A stretch of 64,000 bases of DNA from Poa pratensis (lineage: Eukaryota > Streptophyta > Magnoliopsida > Poales > Poaceae), in the NCBI GenBank assembly GCA_947311845.1, contig CAMZMU010000063.1, positions 60,826,769 to 60,890,768 on the forward strand, in the 5' to 3' direction. Under the pieces are notes generated by a model that was not told the DNA's origin, did no database searches, and saw nothing but the letters and a program-made list of their open reading frames with translations. The translations under genes were made by a program, and so were the position numbers. Shown here one piece after another: positions 33,830-45,806 of this stretch. Position 1 is the first letter of the stretch. The number at the start of each line of letters is the position of its first letter.

Positions 33830-34875
33830 TCCCCTCCGTCCCATGCTTCAGTGCAGAGAGGCGGAAAAGGCGACTCCGTGTTCCCTTCTTCTCGGCGGCG
33901 GATCCGCCGCTCCCCTCCGCCTCCGGTCGCCGTTCCGGCACCGTGAGGTGGAGGGGAGCTCCGGCTCTTGCTCGCGTGTGTAGATAGGCTCTTGTAGGCT
34001 TAGGTTTGCTTTAGTTTTCTTTGTCCTTCGTGGCGTTTGGCGATATGCCGTTGAGAGCGGCTTCTCCGCTGCTGTGCGGCGGTGGCCGGTGGCCTGGCGT
34101 CGTCCTCTCCTTCCTCTCCTGGTGCGAGATGGTGGTGCTTGGGTGCGGCGTCGTGGTCGTCATGGATCTGCTCTTCGTCAAGCCTCCAAGGGGGAGGATC
34201 TGCGAAGGTGATTCGGTGACTGCTCTCCTCAATAAGTGCTTTTGGGTCCGATTGCTGTGGTTCTTGATCCTTTTCCTGGCCGGCCGTGGCGGCGAGGAGG
34301 AAAAGGGAAGAGGAGCTCCGCAACTGGATCTTCTCCGTTAGATGGCTCTCTCCTTCTTTCTTGCTCTGTCCGACCGTGGTGGTGGGGGGGAGAAGAGGTT
34401 GGGCGGTGGCGATCTGCTTCTGTTGCTTGGTGGTTCTGGAGGTTCTCCTTGTCGTCCTTGCTCTGGCCGGCCGTGGCGGCGAGGGGAGCAGCGGCGGGAG
34501 GTGGTTTGGTGCAGGCGATGGTGGTCCTGGGCGTCGTCGTGGCGGCTGGAAGAAGGGTGGAGGCGGGTTGCTCGCGCTGTGGCCGTACTCGTTCAACGAG
34601 ACCAGATTCCGTTGCGTCGCGACGGATGGCTTCTGCGGCCGTCTACAACATGTGGTGGCGCTTCTTCCCGACGGGCGGCGGTACGGCGTCTCCGGCGATG
34701 CGTAGGAGCTTTGGGTGTGGCTCTGTGGATTCAATCGTGTTTCCTATCGGCGGCTTGAGGTGGTCCTTGCACTTTTCGGGACCTCTTTGTAATTTTCCGT
34801 TTCTCTGTGGTCCTTTTTGTAAAGTGTTCGAGCTGTCTTAATATATGGATTGGATCCTTCCTCAAAAAAAAAAAA
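33830..34875 (+). mobile_element. GC-rich poly(A)-tailed retroposon
   Basis: About 1 kb of GC-rich sequence ending in A14 (34864-34877). The leader ('AGAGAGGCGGAAAAGGCGAC', 'CTCGCGTGTGTAGATAG') resembles the start of the 20.9-kb retroposon. Its middle carries imperfect direct repeats around 'GGCCGGCCGTGGCGGCGAGG' (34279 and 34472). Open frames on both strands have no recognised domain. I found no target duplication. Confidence 0.6.
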
Positions 34876-34877
34876 AA

Positions 34878-36366
34878 GAGTATTGTTTAAGATATGGCGG
34901 TTATATATATGTTATATCACAAAACATGGCAATGAAAAAAAGTAGAGTACGGCGCGAATATGTGATGTCACAGAACATGGGATTCTCGGTAACGTGCAAG
35001 TGGCTACGGGCATCACATTTTACACCATCGAGCCATAGTCTTCCAGTAAAAAGTAGAAGATTATAGTGAAACATGAATCTTCAAAAAGTGACTATCATGC
35101 TCCATAGAAATTTACTTGAAAGGTAGGTCCTACAAGACACAAAGATAAATTTCCACGTAGCATAACTTCTTGTCAGGTAATTTATATGAGATATCCATCC
35201 GTAGAGATTTATGATTTATAAGTCCCCATTCTATGTTTCAAAGCACTCATCATTAGGCAAGAGCTCCTAAAAGATTGAAACATTTTGCAATCCTACAATC
35301 CAAATAGACCCGTGTATTGTACGAAGCGGGAGATGAACAATGCAGCGTCGTAGCCTAGTACTATTGGTTTGAGCTTTGTTCACATGACACGTGTTATAAG
35401 AATAATATGAGCTAAACCTAAAAAGATCGAAATAGGCAGATTCATATGTATCATCTAAAAAAGCTGATTGATTTATTCTTTAAACACGTCTAGTAGATGC
35501 CTAAAAATAGGCGGCCTCTAAATAAATTGTCAATCTGCTAGAGTTGGTCGATCATTCATAGTACTCCATCCGTGTCAAAATACTTGACACAAATTTATCT
35601 AAATATGGATATTTTTAGACGTGTCTTAGTGTGTAGATATATCCATATTTAGACAAATCCGTGTCAAGTATTTTGGGACGTCGGAGGGAGTAATTAGCTA
35701 GATAACCATACAGACTAAGACTTAATTATTTTTTGCGGGGAGACAGAGACTTAATTGCCCAACCAAACTTATTCCTTCTTGTGGTCTCAATGTTTTAACT
35801 TATACAACACATTAACATTGGTTGGTAGCTGCAAAAATATTTTCATGCATATCAGAGTGATATCATTCTACAATACTTTATGGCCCGGTCCCCTCATTTT
35901 AATGGCTATGGTTGATTTACTAACAAACTGATGGATCGACCTGGTCTACCGGAACCGATGCCCTATAGACACTGGAGGCGGACTAGTGGAGGGAACACGC
36001 GCAAATTGCATGTTGCCTTCATATACAGTCTTTGATTCCAAAATTTTAGTAGGATCCGATTCCAAGTCCACAATGAATTGGGAAAAGAGAGATCCAGCGG
36101 GGAAATGGGATGGGTACCTAATCTCTACTTGCATTTAAAAAACAACAAACGAAAGGAAAAAAAAAACATGCAAACGTTGGTTTCAGACGAGTGTCATGAA
36201 GTTCATAATTCTCCATCATTATTACAGTAAAGTTGTTGCCATGGACTTAGGATAACTACTTCTGTTAAATTAATAACATCGTTTTATGAATAGGTGTATT
36301 CCTGATAATCCAATTTTCATGTAACTTCGTTGCTGAATTTTTGGTATGGACAAGTTAGTAAAGAAG
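34878..36366 (+). other. AT-rich intergenic sequence
   Basis: Apart from a Stowaway at 35564-35690 I see no gene or named repeat here. Confidence 0.5.
35564..35690 (+). mobile_element. Stowaway-type MITE
   Basis: Starts CTCCATCCGTGTCAAAATAC and ends GTATTTTGGGACGTCGGAGGGAG in part, flanked by TA at 35562-35563 and 35691-35692. One end has a small insertion (ACGTCGGAGG). Confidence 0.88.
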
Positions 36367-37010
36367 TTTTTTCTTTCGAAATGGAGGCTGAAACATCCGG
36401 CTTCTGCATCAAAATGATGCACACAACATTTTCTATTCTATTATATTATATTATTTAACAAATCTTACAAGAAATACATCGATCAATTCGAAGCCAACTT
36501 TCTGCCACAACTGTCGTAATACCAACAAGTTTGATGAAGGAGGTGGCCATGCTCGGAGTCGTGTGACCCGACCTCGCACCTACACACATCATCTAAATCC
36601 GGAGGCCTCACCAATCAGCCAATGGACACGAGCCGGAAGCACAAACAGGTCCAGCAGACCCTCGGTACGCACCATATGCGCACGCTCAAGAAGCTGCCGC
36701 CGTCGTCTTCCGCCAACCCATCTTCAAGAGGGATCAACGCAATGACCTTGTTAGGTCAGCCATCGACGCCACCACGACGCCCAACAACGCCAATGTCCCG
36801 CGCGCGTCCATCATCATGTGCCCGCCGCCGAGCCCCGCTGCACCATGCTGCTCAAACTCGCGTTTGCAAATGCAGTAGATGTCACGGTGCTCTACCTTGA
36901 CGACGCGCGAAAAGCACACAGAGACCTGCTTCCATCCACCAAAGCCATATACTTGTCCCTCCAGCTGACATGTGACTCCAAAGATGATGCTCCCTGATAC
37001 TTCCATTTTG
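36367..37010 (-). other. Probable antisense retroposon end plus unassigned sequence
   Basis: On the minus strand 36367-36430 reads like a LINE 3' end ('GATGCAGAAGCCGG', 'CCTCCATTTCGAAAG', then an A run). The rest has short open frames without recognised domains. Confidence 0.35.
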
Positions 37011-37523
37011 CATCACTATTTTGTATCATAATTTACTGTTATTCATTGATATATTTCATATTAGAATTCAATACTTATGTTATTTTATATTATTTTGCAT
37101 GTTTGATAATTATTGGGGATTTAACTGCCAGAGTATGGAATCAGCTGGAAAAAGCTTCGAAGAAATATTCCGCCGCCGCCTCGGGGGCGGAAACTACAGA
37201 GAGAGAAAAGCTCTCCGGCAGGGATAAATCTGTCGGGGAAATTCCTTCCCGGGGGGGGGGGGGGAATCGTCGCCATCGTCATCGCCATCGCCACGGGCTT
37301 CATCGGGATCATCATCCACACCATCTCCACCGCCAGCACCATCACCGCCGCTCCACTTTGTTCCGCTGAGACATCTAGGGTTCCTCCTTGTGTAGTTTAT
37401 TGGGATTATTTTTCATGCGAGATCGTCGGCGGAGCCTTTCGGAACCGACACTCTGACCAAATCAAGGAGGACATGCGTTAGGCAGATCTTCTTCTTGGTG
37501 TCAGACAAATATGTGTTATATGC

Positions 37524-37697
37524 ACTGTTCAAGATATCTTCCGATATTCCGATAAATCGACCGATTTATCACTTATCAGTGTCTGACCGATAAGATAAAT
37601 CAGCCGATAAATCGGCCGATATGCCGATAAACCGGCCGATTTATCCCTTATCTTGAATCGACCGATAAGTTCCCGATAAGCGATATCCCCAACATTG
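37524..37697 (+). mobile_element. MITE made of CCGATAAATCGG-type repeats, 9-bp target duplication
   Basis: 174 bp flanked by GTTATATGC at 37515-37523 and 37698-37706. The interior is an imperfect inverted repeat built from many copies of 'CCGATAAATCGG' and 'CGATTTATC'. The duplicated segment near 39130 has the same flanks joined without the insert, which is an unoccupied site. Confidence 0.82.
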
Positions 37698-38435
37698 GTT
37701 ATATGCCACAAAAAAAACTATGATTGTATTCTTATACGAAAGAAGTTTGTACGGGTATTTTTGTGTGCCATATAACTCATGTTTGTAGCTCAAGTTGAGA
37801 AAATACATGGGCCTTATAAACTTGTAAGGAGGGAGTAAAGGGGTATATCCGTAGATGGTTATTCATCCAATTAAACTCATGTGAGAGAATGTAAATGCAC
37901 CCCTCTCAATAGAGGAGATGTCCTTCTTTAGAGCACATTGCCATAGTGATGCCAATCAAACTATCATACAATAGATTACTCCCTTTATTTCTGTGTACAT
38001 GCCATTCGAACATTGAATTCTTGTTTTGAACCGCAACTTCCAAAAGATGGTTGGTACGTTTAAGAAGTGTAAAACTTCTAAAACGTCGCACATACATGAA
38101 CATAGGGAGTTTGTCCTAAAAGTCACCTCTAATGGCCGACGGTGGCATTTATGGAAGATTTGTTCACGAGCGATTAATATAAATATATATGACGTAGAAA
38201 AAACAAGTGACGAAAGGAAGACATCTCTTATGACGGAGAAAATATCATTTCGTCAAAGACAACGTGGTATTCTTTCTCCCTCGCCTACGAGGAGACTAAC
38301 GTCACACCATTACAGATGCCCTAATATTGCTAAATAGCGAAACGAAATGGAGAGAAAAAAGGCAGTTGAATTCATAACAATAGAAATTAGGTGGAAAGGA
38401 GCATTGTCCTGTTGCTTTCCTGTCATTTCGTAGTA
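37698..38435 (+). repeat. Tandem segmental repeat, copy 1 of 3
   Basis: Runs from 'GTTATATGCCACAAAA' through 'ACTTCCAAAAGATGGTTGG' and 'CAAGTGACGAAAGGAAGACA' to 'GCATTGTCCTGTTGCTTTCC'. The same order recurs in copies 2 and 3. Confidence 0.88.
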
Positions 38436-38504
38436 ACGTTATTCAAATTTTCACTTACATGCTTCTCCTTTGGAAATCCATTTATTAGTAGTACCACTGT
38501 AACA

Positions 38505-39035
38505 CACAACTTCCAAAAGATGGTTGGTACCGTTTTAGAAGTGTATAACTCATAAAACGTCACAAATACATGAACATAGGGAGTTTGTCTTAAATGTCAC
38601 GTCCAATGACCGACAGTGGCATTTATAGAAGATTTATTCGCGAGCGATTAAGATAAATATATATGACATAGGAAAACAAGTGACGAAAGGAAGACATCTC
38701 TTATGACGGAGAACATATCATTTCGTCAAAGACAACGTGGTATTTCTTTGCCCTCACCTACGAGGAGAGTGACGTCACACCATTACAAATGCCCTAATAT
38801 TACTAAATAGCAAAATGCCATGGAGAAAAAAAATAGGCAGTTGAATTCATAACAATATGAATTGGGTCGAAGGAGCATTGTCAGGTTGCTTTCCTCGTAT
38901 GAATAAAGAAAGCCTAGAAAGGCAAAGGCAGAGGTAAGGGGTAAGTATAAGCAGTGGTTCTCACGGTTTCTTTTTGAACAAAAATTTGCAACTCCGTGTC
39001 GCCAGACCCCTCTGCTCATCTGCTTCTAAAAGAAG
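38505..39035 (+). repeat. Tandem segmental repeat, copy 2 of 3
   Basis: Starts inside the unit at 'ACTTCCAAAAGATGGTTGG' and continues past the end of copy 1 to 'CTGCTTCTAAAAGAAGGGA', which copy 3 also has. Confidence 0.88.
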
Positions 39036-39130
39036 GGACAACCATGTAAGTAGAACTGTAATGCCATGCTACCTCCTCCCAAATTTACAAGACCCCACAA
39101 TTTTTTTATGTTCTCAAAATAAACCGAAAA

Positions 39131-40170
39131 ATATGTGTTATATGCCACAAAAAAAGACTATGATTGTATTCTTATTCGAAAGAAGTTTCTACTGGTATTT
39201 TTGTGTGCCATATAACTCATAGTTTGTAGCTCAATTTGAGAAAATACATGGGCCTTATAAACTTATAACTTGTAAGGAGGGGTAAAAGGGTATATCCGTA
39301 GATGGTTAGTCATCCAATCAAACTGATGTGAGAGAATGTAAATGCACCCCTCTCAGTAGAGGAGATATCCTTCTTTAGAGCACATTGCCATAGTGATGTC
39401 AATCAAACTATTATACAATAGATTACTCCCTTTATTTATGCGTACATGTCATTCGAACATTGAATTCTTGTTTTGAACCACAACTTCCAAAAGATGGTTG
39501 GTACGTTTAAGAAGTGTAAAACTTCTAAAACTCCGAGTTTGTGTTGCATGTATCTACGAGGCTTACACGGGCATTATATCAAACTGTAACTATTTAAAGT
39601 ATTTTTCAGCTAGGTTATTTGCATGTTGAGTGGGTTATTTCAGCTAGGTAGCACATTGAATCTGGCAGTTGCGTCGCCAGTTACTCGCATGGTGATCCAT
39701 GGACCACTTTGACTTGTTGTTTGGGAGTTTGTCTTAAATGTCACCTCTAATGGTCGATGGTGGCATTTATGAAAGATTTGTTCGCGAGCGATTAATAATA
39801 ATATATATGACGTAGGAAAACAAGTGACGAAAGGAAGACATCTCTTATGACGAAGAAAATATCATTTCGTGAAAGACAACGTGGTATTCTTTCTCCCTCC
39901 CCTACGAGGAGACTAACGTCACACCATTACTGATGCCCTAATATTGCTAAACGGCGAAACGGCACGGAGAGGAAAACAAAGGCAGTTGAATTCATAACAA
40001 TAGAAATTAGGTGGAAAGGAGTATTGTCCTGTTGCTTTCCTGGCATGAAAAAAGAAAGCCTAGAAAGGCAAAGGCAGAGGTAAGGGGGAAGTATAAACAG
40101 TGGTTCTCGGGGTTTCTTTACAACAAAAAATTGCAACCCCGTGCTCTGCTCTTCTGCTTCTAAAAGAAGG
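39131..40170 (+). repeat. Tandem segmental repeat, copy 3 of 3, with a 182-bp insert
   Basis: Starts 'GTTATATGCCACAAAA' and ends 'CTGCTTCTAAAAGAAGGGA'. An insert at 39543-39724 is bounded by GAGTTTGT (39535-39542 and 39725-39732). This copy lies directly upstream of the SANT-like gene leader. Confidence 0.85.
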
Positions 40171-40269
40171 GAGGGAAACCTAAGATGGAAACCAAGAGTG
40201 GCAAACATTTGCCTATGATCTTCTCCCTCTTCTGAAATCTGAATTCCAACAGAGATCTCGTCTGCCTAC

Positions 40270-41367
40270 TTCATCCTTCTCCATCCTTTCGTGCGCGCAA
40301 GTTGTTAAACTGGCACACGACTTTGGCTTTTGGGGAGGAGAGGCCACCATACATACGGCTTACTGGACAAGCGGGGCCGCCGCTTTTTGGCCTCCGCCCC
40401 ATTGGAGCGCACAAAGCTGGGCGGCACCATTTAACACTACCACCACCACCTCCACCACGCGCACCGTCACACAACACACGCTCCAGGGAAGCGACACGCA
40501 GGAATCACACAGAAGTTTGGCTTCTCCCCTGCAAGCAGATCGGATTCGAGCCAGTAAGTTTGCTGCCAATTTGGTCTTGTTACCTGTGTGTTCTTGCCTG
40601 TGTTTCATGGCTGATTCTGGTTCTGCCAGGATCAGGGCTGCCTGTTCTTCCTTTCCGGTTGTTTTCTTGGTTTGCTTATCTCGTAGGAGACATCTAAGTT
40701 TTGATTAAACTGGGTACAAACTCTGTTGGATTTCCAAGTCTGCCGCCTGACGGCGCTTTGCATGCATGCCGCCCTGCCTGACAGTGTGTTGATTGGTCAG
40801 GTCTGACTTTACGTAATCATTTCTAGCTAGATGTTTATCTTAGGTCCCTATCCATGACTTATGAACTGCAGGAGCAGATTGGCCGGGTCCTTGTCCACAA
40901 GTTACTTTCTTGATTTGATCCTTTCATGGAGTTATTGTTGTAGTGCATGGAGTTTTATACTCCATGTGTTCTGCAAGCATAGACACTGACTGGCAACTCT
41001 GCATATATGTGTGAGATATTGGGCCTACTTGCGTCCTCTTGATTTGATCGTATAACTCGTATACGGTGTATTTGGTAGATCGAGAAAATAATTTTGGCTG
41101 ATTTCTGAACTCACTCCTCCGAGTATTACCTAAGAAAATTAGAGAAAGACGCTTAGTCTGAAAGGTTGATGTTTCAGTAGGGTGTTCTTCAACTGTCATG
41201 CTATTTAAAAAAGATTGTTGTTTAGCTATGGAACTGACAAAACATTAGGTCTTTGACAAGTAAAGTAAATTATGTTTCTGTCAGAGTTTATTTCTTTCTG
41301 CTGATAGTATTTCTCTTTTTAGACACAGAACATTTCGAGTTTTCTGTCGCTACAGAAGATTGTCTGC
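40270..41367 (+). promoter_or_regulatory. Probable leader region of the SANT-like gene
   Basis: GC-richer sequence at 40310-40550 ('ACCACCACCTCCACCACGCG') resembles a grass 5' untranslated exon that could end near 'GATTCGAGCCAG|TAAG' (about 40555). The first part of the protein expected in relatives is not seen between here and 41400, so the true first coding exon is uncertain. Confidence 0.35.
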
Positions 41368-44300
41368 ATGTTATTCCCTGTATTGAGTACTCCTTATCCA
41401 AATTTCACGGTTCTAAGTTCTATTGGCGTCAATAATTCATCTGCTGAGACAGTTGCCAGCAGTCCAGAAGAATTAGTGGAGCAGAATTCACCAAACTCAC
41501 CCAGGTTGTGTGAAAATGCGCTGCAACCTGTAACTGAATATAGCAAAGCTCTGAGCCGGTACCAGCATTCTGAAGTTGTTGAGCCGGTATCATCAAGGCT
41601 GGAAACACCAAATTCTGTCCTAGACGATTTACTGGGAATATTGATGGCAGACGACCCCAATCAAAACTTTGGGCAATTTTCGCAGCCATTCTGCACCCAG
41701 AATGTGGTTTCATTTCAGACGAGCGCGACAACTAGCGGGTCAGGAGGCATGCCGATGTACCTGGATTGTTCCAGCACCATCGAGAATAACATGGGGATGA
41801 TGAACACAACACCTTCATGGTTGTCTCCACTAGTTCATCCAGTATGGTTGCTGACTCTGCACAAAACCTCAAATATGGAGGACCCCTGGCTGCGGAGTGG
41901 TCGTATCTCGAGCTCCAGGTGCTGAAAGATTGCCTTGACAGGTGAGCTATTTTCACTTGTATGCTTTTTGTCATATGAAAATTAATATAGAACATGTGGT
42001 CTGAATTGTTGAGCTTTATCCTAAAACTATGTCCATTAGATAGAGATGTTCTTATCCTGTGGGTTGATCGTAGCATAAAGCTTTTCTTCCTACCTCTTGT
42101 TCTTTTTTTTTGGCCAAAATCTTTGTATCTCTTGTTGATACTTGCGTTTGTTCGATCACCCCTTATGTGCATCCTTTCAGATATGTGAATGAACATGGCA
42201 TCATGAAGTACATAAAGATAGCAGCTTCAATACCAACCAAGACGGTGAGGGATGTCGCCATGAGATGCCAATGGATAGGGGTAAGTAATCTCTAATTTGT
42301 ACTCTCTGTATATTCATTCTCGTTTTTCTGATTACACGGATTTTATCTGTTTGAGGTGTTCCTTGTGTATATGAGTAAATAGTTCATGCTCAAGAAGGGG
42401 CAGCTGCTTATTTAGATCTGAGCACTGAGTGGGTACAAACTTTAAGAAAGATGCCCACACATACACAAAGTAGGCAATTCCTCAGGTGCAACTCTACAAG
42501 AAGAAATTAATCTTTTTTTCCTCCTAGATCAGCTCCTTTTGGGGAACATGCTTAAACTTGTACTATTAAATTTCAAGATTAATCTGAACATACTGGGATG
42601 GGTGACATATGCAGTTATTCTAAATGTCTGCATATATTAGGATGAGTGGCAGATACACTTATTCTCATTTGTATATACAACTACTGCATTTGTGCATTTT
42701 GCACCTTATATAGTGGGACATGAGTTGGCAATCAGTGTATCCTTTTGGTATGCTAGTTTATTCTTGTCCATTCGTGTTACCTAAAAGGAAAGTTATATCA
42801 AGGACAGAGAGTGTTCTTATTTAATTACAAAATAATAAAGCATACATAAATTATTTCATCGGTGTTCCACCTTTTGGGCCCAATATATTTACTAGTTACA
42901 ACAGCTGAACTGGTAATACCAACCTGAGATTTTGGCTGATCAATAATTCTGAGTTGTTGAGAGATTAAGTATGATTACTTTATCGACTGGTAAATTTTTA
43001 CATGAACCAAAATGTAGTTTATGTTTTAACAGTTTGTTTGAAAATATAGCTAGCTAAACAACAAAGGCTGGCATTTGTTTCTGACATATATGCTATTAAG
43101 AAGATATACATTCCTAGCTGACCAAGTAATTTATTTATATTGTTTTTTAATAGTTCAAATGATTTTATTATTTTGTAGAACAAACCAAATACAAGACGAC
43201 GGAGGCCTACAGAGCATCATAGCAGGAAAATGAAAGATAGAAAGGTATCAGGCCATTTTTTATATATAATGAACGTTGTTTTTATGGCATCCTTAATTAT
43301 TAGCGAGATAATAAGCTCGATATAGTTTTCAGTTCCAATTGATATAAAGGTATAAACAAGAATACCTAGTATGGACTAGATATATTTTTGAAAAATAAGA
43401 ATAAAGGATCTCAGATGTACGCAATCAGTTATTTATGAAGGTATTTTTGGAAGAAAACTTTTGAGGAGGGGGAAATTTAATTTATGTAAATATACCTTAT
43501 AATATATTATTTCCGTGCTTATCACATTTATGTGCATATTTTTGTCTGGTGTTAATCATGGTTATTTCTCAGGATAACATGGTAGGGCCTTCTTCGTGGG
43601 GTAGTCGTAGCAGTCATCTTGTTCAGATGGATACAAGAGTTTCCTCCTTTGTGCCAAATCATGCCATTCAGAACAGGGGTAGGTCACCTGAGTATCAGGA
43701 TGTCTTTTACAATTTGCCATGTCCAATTGGTTGCTATTCCATTTATCTATTTTTTTGCAATTTATTTACTCATATAAAACAAACCAGTTGGTGCTGATGG
43801 CCCGTTTTCCCTAGGATCAGACTAACCATCCGATTTGCTTTCAATGGTTGAGATTGAGCTAAGATTACTCTCTACAAACTTAAATATGTTTCTCAAAAAC
43901 ACCTTGTTCTGTCATGAGTTTGCAGATAGGCTGAGCATCATCTCAATCCAATAAAGTAACTAGTATTGTGAAGATGCAGTATACCCATTTTTTATTTGTA
44001 GCAAAGCATGGACTTCTTGGTAGTTAATAAAGAAACAAAGTGCACATTGGCAAGAAGATGGAGAAGGAGGCAAGGGGTGCAACGAAAACAAAATTTACAT
44101 CATAGGAGAGTAAATACTCGGGTCTCACATGTTAAACTAATTAGCATATTGTCCGTGGGTTGCTACAAAATAATAAAATCATATCACCCTGAATGTCTAG
44201 CGAAGTGGCTAGGCAATGGGCAAAAGTGGATTGGGTGCTGTTCTACTGAAGAAGGGAAGAGAGAGGTGAAACGGTTGATCTAGATCTGATGGTTCACACG

Positions 44301-45476
44301 ATCCAACAGTGAACCTTGGATTACCAGTTTATATCTTTATAGGACTAAAGAATTTACAAGAAAACAGTCCTTGATTTAGTGACTTAGTTCTTGACTCCAG
44401 GGCTAAATTTAACTCGTATTGGCAGGGACTACTTCAGTCAAAGGCAGGGGATTACTTAACTCCATTGAAACTTACTAAGTTGAGATATTTATTGTTGTAC
44501 TTGCAAGAAATATTGAGGCTGTTGTCATTTTAGAACTCATTCACTCGACATTCAGTACATGTGGATACCTAGAACCTGTTTGACCATCTACTATGTTATA
44601 ATTGTCGGAGATAAAACTTACTGTAAAATAACAAGCCATGTTCTCCAGAACTTCAAAGATATTGGTAGATAATGAGATCCTGATGGTCGGCGAGATTCGC
44701 CTAATGCTTTCCATTTGTTCCATAGTTGATCAAGTGCCTCTTTTCCACCATGCAGACTCTGAGATAGATCGTGCAGTTCAGCATGTACTGGATAAAAACA
44801 ATCAGCTTCTTAATCAGATAGATACAAATATTCAAGGATTTCAGGTTAGTATGTTTTCCTTACATGTGAAGTCAGAAACTCAGAATGAAGGAGTTCCATG
44901 ATTATGTCGGCCAGCATTCATCTGGAGCACTATTTGTTAAGAATGAATTTCATACCAACTATACTCTTTATTCCAGGTTCAAAATAACATTGATCTCTTC
45001 CATCGCGTGAGAACGAACATTGATGGCCTTTTACGAATGTAAGCATATTCCGCCTCTGATGCATGTATATTTCAGTTGTAAAAGCACTAGTGTTGAGATT
45101 GTGAAGAGAAAAATCCAGTGCCTCTAATGACAATTCTTCTATAAACAGCATGAGCCAAATGCCTGGAAAAATGAGTGAGATGCCTCGTTTGCCGGTTTCG
45201 GTGAATGAAAATCTTGCTAACTACTTGCTCCCAGATCTTGCAATGGTAAGTTCTTCAAGTTTTTGTCACTGGTTGACGCTAATTTATCACAAAACAGTCT
45301 GAATTTCTGCATTGTGCCTAGTGATTTCATGTTCTTTCACGAACTTCTTTGAAGTTCCAAATGCACAATTGTGTGTTGTTCTTGATCTATTAAACCAACT
45401 TACTGAGTAACCTTTCTCTCTTAAGGCACAAGTTCATGGAAAAAGCCATTTGAAGGAGGAGCCAAGAGGATGGTGA
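41368..45476 (+). pseudogene. SANT/Myb-like (DUF3755-type) nuclear protein gene with a one-base frameshift
   Basis: Exons: 41368 (uncertain start)-41941, 42181-42280, 43179-43244, 43573-43678, 44756-44844, 44977-45038, 45149-45245, 45426-45476. All introns are GT-AG and later exons join in frame. The SANT-like part reads 'AAEWSYLELQVLKDCLDR' across to 'RYVNEHGIMKYIKIAASI' and 'KTVRDVAMRCQWIG'; then a basic stretch 'NTRRRRP', 'SEIDRAVQHVLDKNNQLLNQ' (helical), 'SQMPGKMSEMPRLPVS' and the family end 'HLKEEPRGW'. In the first exon the frame switches near 41841: upstream reads '...WLSPLVHP', while the SANT part is one frame over, as if one A were lost before GTATGG. Without it the chain stops at 41923-41925. 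A sequencing error or a real disabling change are both possible. Confidence 0.82.
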
Positions 45477-45806
45477 GTCACAGCCAAACAGGTCACAGAT
45501 GAGGCAGACGCTAAAACTTCATCGGTAGTTTGCGGAATTAGTGAAGATAAATACTGCTTCAGCATATACGCCAGATGGCGATGAATAGAGTTACCAAGGA
45601 ACCTTCTTTCTCTATCGGGAATCGAAGGAGAGGTGAGTGGTTACTGAGAAACCACTCCGCATTGCATCACAACAAGCCTGTATATTGATGGCTGAACATT
45701 GATCGAGCAGAGATGGTTCCAGGAAACTGCAGTTTTTTTCGTCTTACTGCACCTGCAAATATGATTCAGTTTTGGATTTCTCCTCCAGAGAGTAGAGTAA
45801 ATAGAA

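Noticed and set aside
37541..37689. Riboswitch-like folded RNA
   Set aside because: The repeats are explained by a MITE with target duplicates and an unoccupied paralogous site.
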